Assembly: GCA_947629065.1 (NCBI GenBank)
Contig: CANRCH010000010.1
Span: 1-21,325 of the forward strand
DNA length: 21,325 nucleotides
DNA from: an uncultured Aliarcobacter sp.
GTDB lineage: Bacteria > Campylobacterota > Campylobacteria > Campylobacterales > Arcobacteraceae
Direction of reading: 5' to 3'
Below are positions 16,818 to 21,325 of this stretch, piece after piece (the stretch's first letter is position 1; the number at the start of each line of letters is the position of its first letter). The notes under the pieces were generated by a model, which searched no databases, was not told where the DNA came from, and worked only from the letters and a program-made list of their open reading frames with translations. The position numbers were made by a program, and so were the translations under genes.

Positions 16818-16847
16818 GCAAAAAGCAGTTTAAAAAGTGACTTTAAC

Positions 16848-16853
16848 TATAAT
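16848..16853 (+). promoter_or_regulatory. Putative -10 box of the cis/trans isomerase gene
   Basis: Plus-strand TATAAT in TAACTATAATCATT, with a leader of about 22 bases to the TTG start. It shares a 95-bp divergent region with the pyrB promoter. Confidence 0.45.
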
Positions 16854-16881
16854 CATTACATTTTATTTTTAGGAGTATATA

Positions 16882-19212
16882 TTGAGATTAAATTTTCTAC
16901 TTATTTCAATTATAATTTTAATATTTTCTGCTTGTTCAACAAAGGAGTTAGAAGATGTTGAGTATGAAAAAATTGATAGAAAAATATCTTATATAAATGA
17001 TATTAAACCAATTTTGGACTCAAGATGTGTATCTTGTCACTCTTGTTATAACTCACCTTGCCAATTAAAACTTGATGCTTTTGATGGGATTTTAAGAGGT
17101 TCTAGCAAAGATGAAGTTTATGCAACTAGACTAAATGCTGCAAATCCTACAAGGCTTTTTATTGATGCAGTTGGAGTTGAAGATTGGAGAGAAAAGGGTT
17201 TTGCTTCAGTTACTGATTATTTAGAAAATAATGAAAACATCATGATGCAGTTTTTATTTCAAAAAACATTAAATCCTGAGATTGTAGGTAGTTATTCACC
17301 TGAAACCGATAAATTAACTTGTGTTCAAAACTACTCTGAACTAGAAGATTATTTTAATAAAAATCCACACAAAGCTATGCCTTATGGTTTCCCAGAACTA
17401 TCAATTAAAGAGTACACACTTCTAATGAACTGGCTAAATCAAGATTTAGTAAATGATAGCATCTCTAACATTTCAAAACTTGAAAAAACACAGATTAAAA
17501 AACTTGAAGATTTTTTAAATAATCAAGAGATAAAACATAAAGTAAGTGCAAGATATATTTATGAACATCTATTTTTAGCACATATCTATTTTGATGAAAA
17601 GAGTGAAAATTTCTTTGAAATAATTCGTTCAAAAACAAAAAGCCCAGAAAAACCACAAATAATTCCTACAAGATTTCCTTATGATGAAGTAAAAGAGCCT
17701 TTTTATTATAGAGTTCAAAAAGTAGAAAGTACAATTGTTCATAAAACTCATCTTACATATAAAATAGATGATGAAAAGCTAAAATTTTATAATGATATAT
17801 TTATAAATACTTCTTGGAATGAAGAGCCCTATTTGCCAGATTACAATGTAAAACATGCATCAAATGCACTTGAAGTTTTTAAACAAATTCCTGCAAGTTC
17901 TAGATATAGATTTTTATTAAAAGATGTTTATTTTATTATAAATAACTTTATAAAAGGTCCTGTTTGTAAAGGTCAAATTGCATTAAATGTTATTCAAGAC
18001 CATTTTTGGGTTGCATTTATGGATCCAGAGTTTGATTTAAGTGTAAAAGATAAAAATTTCATAGAAGATAATTTTGAAAATATCAAAATACCAAATGAAC
18101 TTGGAGATGATCCATCTTTAATTGAAACATATAATGCTTTAAAAAATGAGAAACAAATAGTTGCTTATCAAGATTATAAAAGTAATGCATATAAAAAAGC
18201 ATATCCGAATGGATTGAATCTAAATATGATTTGGAAAGGAAATAAAAAATTAGATAAAAATGATTCTATATTAACTGTATATAGGCATTTTGATTCAGCA
18301 TCATTGCATTATGGAGCTTTAGGAAATATACCTAAAACACTTTGGGTTTTTGATTTTCCACTTCTTGAAAGAGTATATTATTCACTTGTTGCAGGATTTG
18401 ATGTATTTGGAAATACAGCACATCAACTTTTAGTACGAACTCATATGGATAGATTAAGAGTTGAAGGTGAAAGTATGTTTTTGGAGTTTTTACCACAAAA
18501 ATCTAGGCTTGATTATTTTAACTCTTGGTATCAAGGATGGCTTGCACAATATCTTACAGTTTATACTCCTTGGGAAAATGAAACTGCTATAAAATATAGT
18601 TCAAATGAGCCTAAAGAGGAGTTTGTAAATATGCTTTTAGATTATACAAAAACAAAAAGAGATCATATTAATTTCATAAATAAAGATGAAGTTGTAAGTG
18701 GTTTAAAAAATAGTTACTATACAAAACAGGAGATTGAAGAGGCTTTTAAATTTTTATCTCTGCCTGAACACTCAAAAATAATTGAACACTTTACAACTTC
18801 TCAATCAAATACTGCAAATATAAAAATAAAAATGAATAATCAAAAAGATTTATACTATACATTAGTAGTAAATAGATGGCACAAAAATGTGGCTTTAATG
18901 TTTAAAGAGGAGTCAAGATTGGATCCTTCAAAAGATGATATTGATTTTGTTGAAGGTTTTGTTGGTTCATATATAAATATGTTTTTAGAAGTAAATCAGA
19001 ATGATTTACCAATATTTTTTAAGCTTTTAAAAGATTATGACCCAAATAATATTGAACATTTAGAATATATTAAAAAGTTTAGTATAAATAGAGCAAATCC
19101 TAGATTTTGGGAAGTTTATGATGATTTTGAAAATAAATTTAAAGAGCTTGAAAAATTAGAGTATGGAATTATGGATTTAAATAGATATTACGAAAAAGCA
19201 TCAGATGATTAA
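16882..19212 (+). CDS. cti: Fatty acid cis/trans isomerase (heme-containing)
   Basis: Converts cis-unsaturated membrane fatty acids directly to trans forms, stiffening the membrane against solvents and heat. The 776 residues match the family. The start is TTG with AGGAG six bases upstream. A hydrophobic signal (MRLNFLLISIIILIFSAC) ends at Cys18, which could be a lipoprotein cysteine though the lipobox is imperfect. The heme-c motif CVSCH lies at 49-53 and runs into the family block CHSCYNSPCQLKL, with two more cysteines (55, 60). The remaining sequence, including HFDSASLHYGALG, DFPLLERVYYSLVAGFDV and AHQLLVRTHMDRLR, is the long isomerase region. The protein is periplasmic. It stands alone between pyrB (divergent) and prpF (convergent), closed by a strong terminator. 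Confidence 0.93.
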   Translation: MRLNFLLISIIILIFSACSTKELEDVEYEKIDRKISYINDIKPILDSRCVSCHSCYNSPCQLKLDAFDGILRGSSKDEVYATRLNAANPTRLFIDAVGVEDWREKGFASVTDYLENNENIMMQFLFQKTLNPEIVGSYSPETDKLTCVQNYSELEDYFNKNPHKAMPYGFPELSIKEYTLLMNWLNQDLVNDSISNISKLEKTQIKKLEDFLNNQEIKHKVSARYIYEHLFLAHIYFDEKSENFFEIIRSKTKSPEKPQIIPTRFPYDEVKEPFYYRVQKVESTIVHKTHLTYKIDDEKLKFYNDIFINTSWNEEPYLPDYNVKHASNALEVFKQIPASSRYRFLLKDVYFIINNFIKGPVCKGQIALNVIQDHFWVAFMDPEFDLSVKDKNFIEDNFENIKIPNELGDDPSLIETYNALKNEKQIVAYQDYKSNAYKKAYPNGLNLNMIWKGNKKLDKNDSILTVYRHFDSASLHYGALGNIPKTLWVFDFPLLERVYYSLVAGFDVFGNTAHQLLVRTHMDRLRVEGESMFLEFLPQKSRLDYFNSWYQGWLAQYLTVYTPWENETAIKYSSNEPKEEFVNMLLDYTKTKRDHINFINKDEVVSGLKNSYYTKQEIEEAFKFLSLPEHSKIIEHFTTSQSNTANIKIKMNNQKDLYYTLVVNRWHKNVALMFKEESRLDPSKDDIDFVEGFVGSYINMFLEVNQNDLPIFFKLLKDYDPNNIEHLEYIKKFSINRANPRFWEVYDDFENKFKELEKLEYGIMDLNRYYEKASDD

Positions 19213-19246
19213 AAAAGGGGATAGATATTTATCTATCCCCTTTTTT
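19211..19246. terminator. Bidirectional terminator between cti and prpF
   Basis: A perfect 17-bp stem, AAAAAAGGGGATAGATA / TATCTATCCCCTTTTTT, with a TT loop. Six A on one side and six T on the other make it work in both directions for these convergent genes. It overlaps the cti stop codon. Confidence 0.9.
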
Positions 19247-19265
19247 GTTTTATAATTACAAGTAA

Positions 19266-20444
19266 TTATTTACTCATAACATCCGCAGGTGCGTAAACTT
19301 CACCCTTCATAATAATTCTTGCACTTCTACTCATTGTAGCTTTATCAACAATATATTTTCCATTTTCTTTTTTTATAACAGCACCAACTTTTAAAGTTCC
19401 TGATGGATGTCCAAATTCAACAGCAGATTTTTCTCCACCACCAGCTGCAAGATTTACTAAAGTTCCTTCAATACAAGCAGCAACACCAATAGCAACTGAA
19501 GCTGTTCCCATCATTGCGTGGTGAAGTTTTTGCATAGATAAAGCTCGTACGTGTAAATCAATCTCAGAAGCTTTTATCTCTTTTCCACTTGAAGTTGTAA
19601 AATCACTCTTTGGTGCAACAAAAGCAATTTTTGGAGTGTGTTGTCTTGTTTCTGCCTCTTTTAAATCAGAGATTAGTCCCATTTTAAGTGCTGCATAGCT
19701 TCTAATTGTCTCAAATTTCTTTAAAGCCTCTGCATCGCTATTTATATCAGCTTGAAGTTCTGTTCCTTTATATCCTATATCTGCAGCATTTAAAAACACT
19801 GTTGGAATACCAGCTGTTATCATAGTTGCTTTGAAAGTTCCAATATTTGGCACTTCTAAATCATCTACAAGGTTTCCTGTTGGAAATAACTCTTCACTTG
19901 GATCTACAGGTTCTGCAAACTCTAGTTTTATCTCTTCAGCAGGAAATGCAACACCATCAATATAGTAATCACCCATCTCTTTTACTTTACCATCAACCAT
20001 AGTAACATAGCAAAGGATTGTTTTTTTGATATTTGCTTGCCAAATTCTTACACAACAAACACCATTTTCTGGAACATTATCAACTAAACCTTCATGAATT
20101 GCAAAAGGTCCAACAGCAGAACTTAAATTTCCACAATTTCCACTCCAATCCATAAAATCTTTATCAATTGCAACTTGCCCAAAATAATAATCTACATCAT
20201 GATTAGGAACTGTACTTTTTCCTACTAAAATAGCTTTTGATGTACTAGAAGTTGCTCCACCCATACCATCCATTTGTTGTTTATAAATATCAGGACTTCC
20301 AACTATTCTTTGTAGAAGTTTATCTCTTTTTACTTTGTCTTCTTGTGCCTCTTTTGGTAAATCAGCTATATTGAAAAATGTTCCTTTTGAAGTCCCACCT
20401 CTCATATATGTTGCTTTTACTCTAATTTGTTCTTGATATGACAT
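19266..20444 (-). CDS. prpF: 2-methylaconitate cis-trans isomerase PrpF
   Basis: Partner of AcnD in the AcnD-type methylcitrate cycle for propionate breakdown: it isomerises the trans-2-methylaconitate that AcnD makes. The 392 residues have the hallmark ATYMRGGTSKGTFF (11-24), the catalytic lysine in GGATSSTSKAILV (Lys70) and Cys104 in WSGNCGNLSSAVGPF, followed by HHAMMGTASVAIG and HPSGTLKVGA. The ATG has AGGAG. It lies downstream of acnD in the same direction, but 318 bp of nested inverted repeats separate the two, far more than the few bases between other genes of this window. prpB and prpC would be expected beyond the right edge. Confidence 0.95.
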   Translation of the reverse strand: MSYQEQIRVKATYMRGGTSKGTFFNIADLPKEAQEDKVKRDKLLQRIVGSPDIYKQQMDGMGGATSSTSKAILVGKSTVPNHDVDYYFGQVAIDKDFMDWSGNCGNLSSAVGPFAIHEGLVDNVPENGVCCVRIWQANIKKTILCYVTMVDGKVKEMGDYYIDGVAFPAEEIKLEFAEPVDPSEELFPTGNLVDDLEVPNIGTFKATMITAGIPTVFLNAADIGYKGTELQADINSDAEALKKFETIRSYAALKMGLISDLKEAETRQHTPKIAFVAPKSDFTTSSGKEIKASEIDLHVRALSMQKLHHAMMGTASVAIGVAACIEGTLVNLAAGGGEKSAVEFGHPSGTLKVGAVIKKENGKYIVDKATMSRSARIIMKGEVYAPADVMSK

Positions 20445-20460
20445 TTTTTCTCCTAAATTT

Positions 20461-20500
20461 TAACTCATTAAAAGAATTTTTCAATTCTTTTAATGAGTTA
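20461..20500. repeat. Perfect 18-bp-stem hairpin just upstream of prpF
   Basis: TAACTCATTAAAAGAATT (20461-20478) and its exact complement (20483-20500) flank a 4-base loop. On the prpF transcript it ends about 6 bases before the AGGAG Shine-Dalgarno. No T run follows in the direction of prpF, so it does not look like an intrinsic terminator there; on the plus strand AGTTTTTT follows. It could shield the mRNA end or limit ribosome access (inference). Confidence 0.8.
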
Positions 20501-20520
20501 AGTTTTTTGCTTCTTAAAAG

Positions 20521-20663
20521 GGGACACTTTGTTTTTTTAGGAAAAAGATTTTTGAGATAAATTTCGTTAAAAAAATGAAACTGTTTGAAGCAAACTTTAG
20601 TTTGCAAGTTTTTCATTTTTAGAAATTTATTGAGAAAATCCCTAAAAAAGCAACGGGTGTCCC
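20521..20663. repeat. Large imperfect inverted repeat bounded by GGGACAC/GTGTCCC
   Basis: Two arms of about 65-75 bp mirror each other: GGGACAC (20521-20527) with GTGTCCC (20657-20663), then shared blocks TTTTTTAGG, ATAAATTTC and AAAAATGAAA in the same order. They meet at a central palindrome GCAAACT-TT-AGTTTGC (20590-20605). No gene or transposase is inside. The arms differ by small insertions, so this is an old or slowly diverging structure. It looks like a miniature non-coding repeat element rather than part of a gene. Confidence 0.75.
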
Positions 20664-20675
20664 GATTTTCTTTTG

Positions 20676-20703
20676 TTACTTTTCTTTGTAAAAAGAAAAG
20701 TAA
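20676..20703. repeat. Perfect 12-bp-stem hairpin in the acnD-prpF spacer
   Basis: TTACTTTTCTTT and AAAGAAAAGTAA pair fully around GTAA. A weaker hairpin follows directly (AAGTAAGAATAACTTA near 20698 with TAATTTACTCTTACTT ending at 20733). From memory, similar TTACTTTTCTTT stretches occur between genes in several bacterial genomes; I cannot confirm this here. Confidence 0.7.
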
Positions 20704-20737
20704 GAATAACTTAAATTCTAATTTACTCTTACTTAGG

Positions 20738-20759
20738 CAAGGACTAAAGTCCTTGTTCC
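20738..20759. repeat. 18-nt TT-loop palindrome with TTCC end, third copy
   Basis: CAAGGACT-AA-AGTCCTTG followed by TTCC. Read on the minus strand it is GGAA, an 8-bp stem starting with C, loop TT, matching arm ending in G, then C: the same layout as both palindromes at 489-568, with a different stem sequence. It lies 4 bases past the acnD stop codon and could act in its mRNA end. Confidence 0.6.
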
Positions 20760-20762
20760 TAT

Positions 20763-21325
20763 TTACTTATTTTCAGCAATAACATCTTTTGCGAATTTTT
20801 GTAAAATTCCACCAGCTTTGTAAACTTCTACTTCAGCTGAAGTATCTAATCTACAAGTAACTTTGAATTGTACATTCTCACCATTTGCTCTAGTCATAGA
20901 AACTGTTAAATCACATCTTGGAGTAATTTCTCCTAAAATATCAAAAGTTTCAGTTCCATCTATTGCGTAAGTTTTTCTAGTCTCACCATCTTTAAATTGA
21001 AGTGGTAAAACTCCCATTCCTACAAGGTTAGTTCTGTGAATTCTTTCAATACTTTCAGCAATTACAACTTCAACTCCAGCAAGTCTTACACCTTTTGCTG
21101 CCCAGTCTCTAGAACTTCCTTGCCCATAGTTTGTTCCAGCAACGATAATTAATGGTTGTTTTCTATCCATATAAGTCTCTATTGCTTCCCACATTCTTGA
21201 CTCTTTACCTTCTGGCATAATTTTTGTCAAGCTTCCTTGTTTAACATTTCCTTGCTCATCTTTAACCATTTCGTTAAATAGTTTTGGATTTGCTAAAGTA
21301 GCTCTTAGAGCTGTGTTGTGATCTC
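20763..21325 (-). CDS. acnD: Fe/S-dependent 2-methylcitrate dehydratase AcnD, C-terminal part
   Basis: Aconitase-family enzyme that dehydrates 2-methylcitrate in propionate oxidation. About 186 residues of the C-terminal part are inside; the frame stays open to the right edge (DHNTALRATLANPKLFNEM precedes the first internal Met), so the true start lies outside. Seen are the swivelling-domain block GTNYGQGSSRDWAAKG, ESIERIHRTNLVGMGVLPLQF and VTCRLDTSAEVEVYKAGGIL. These match AcnD and AcnA alike; the adjacent prpF, which is found with AcnD, and the tail CRLDTSAEVEVYKAGGILQKFA decide for AcnD. The 4Fe-4S cysteines lie in the missing part. Confidence 0.9.
   Translation of the reverse strand, partial: DHNTALRATLANPKLFNEMVKDEQGNVKQGSLTKIMPEGKESRMWEAIETYMDRKQPLIIVAGTNYGQGSSRDWAAKGVRLAGVEVVIAESIERIHRTNLVGMGVLPLQFKDGETRKTYAIDGTETFDILGEITPRCDLTVSMTRANGENVQFKVTCRLDTSAEVEVYKAGGILQKFAKDVIAENK

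Noticed and set aside
20585..20782. Plus-strand reading frame containing VTFLCKKKSK
   Set aside because: It is a translation of the inverted-repeat spacer and runs into the end of acnD; no ribosome site, and the composition follows the hairpins.

Overview
The window is AT-rich chromosomal DNA whose genes most resemble those of the Arcobacter group (Campylobacterota). The support is the codon use (A/T-ending codons, frequent AGA and TTA), promoters that look like a bare TATAAT-type -10 box after a T-rich stretch, and the housekeeping genes themselves (FdxA, NAD(P)-GDH, 2-Cys peroxiredoxin, a long acidic DnaX). The exact species is not decided by what can be seen here.

Layout. (1) 1-411: the start of a minus-strand gene with a run of eight G in codons 9-11, divergent from a small XRE-type regulator. 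(2) 412-579: a terminator and a pair of inverted palindromes. (3) 580-5320, minus strand: murI-dnaX-dsbC-like-hemC, tightly packed, with overlapping ends at murI/dnaX and dsbC/hemC. (4) 5405-6070: a uracil-DNA-glycosylase-like gene broken by one in-frame TAG. (5) 6092-9665, minus strand: rho and gdhA, then a 2-Cys peroxiredoxin with its own terminator. (6) 9850-13224, plus strand: fdxA, then ndk-yceD-rpmF-plsX-fabH, which couples nucleotide balance, ribosome parts and the start of fatty acid synthesis. The 50-residue rpmF is easily missed. (7) 13255-14368: an SspB-like small protein divergent from a LapG-type periplasmic cysteine protease. (8) 14350-16786, minus strand: pyrB-pabB-pabC (pyrimidine and p-aminobenzoate synthesis). 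(9) 16882-19212: a fatty acid cis/trans isomerase with a heme-c motif. (10) 19266-21325, minus strand: acnD (cut by the window edge) and prpF, the methylcitrate-cycle pair for propionate use, separated by 318 bp of nested inverted repeats.

Most genes are ordinary housekeeping genes. The points worth a second look are the G8 tract in a gene start, a family of short TT-loop palindromes whose stems differ in sequence but keep pairing, the folded repeat cluster inside the acnD-prpF unit, the broken glycosylase gene, the possible SspB-type ClpX adaptor, and a LapG protease with no LapD or adhesin beside it. I see no CRISPR array, tRNA, rRNA or insertion-sequence transposase.
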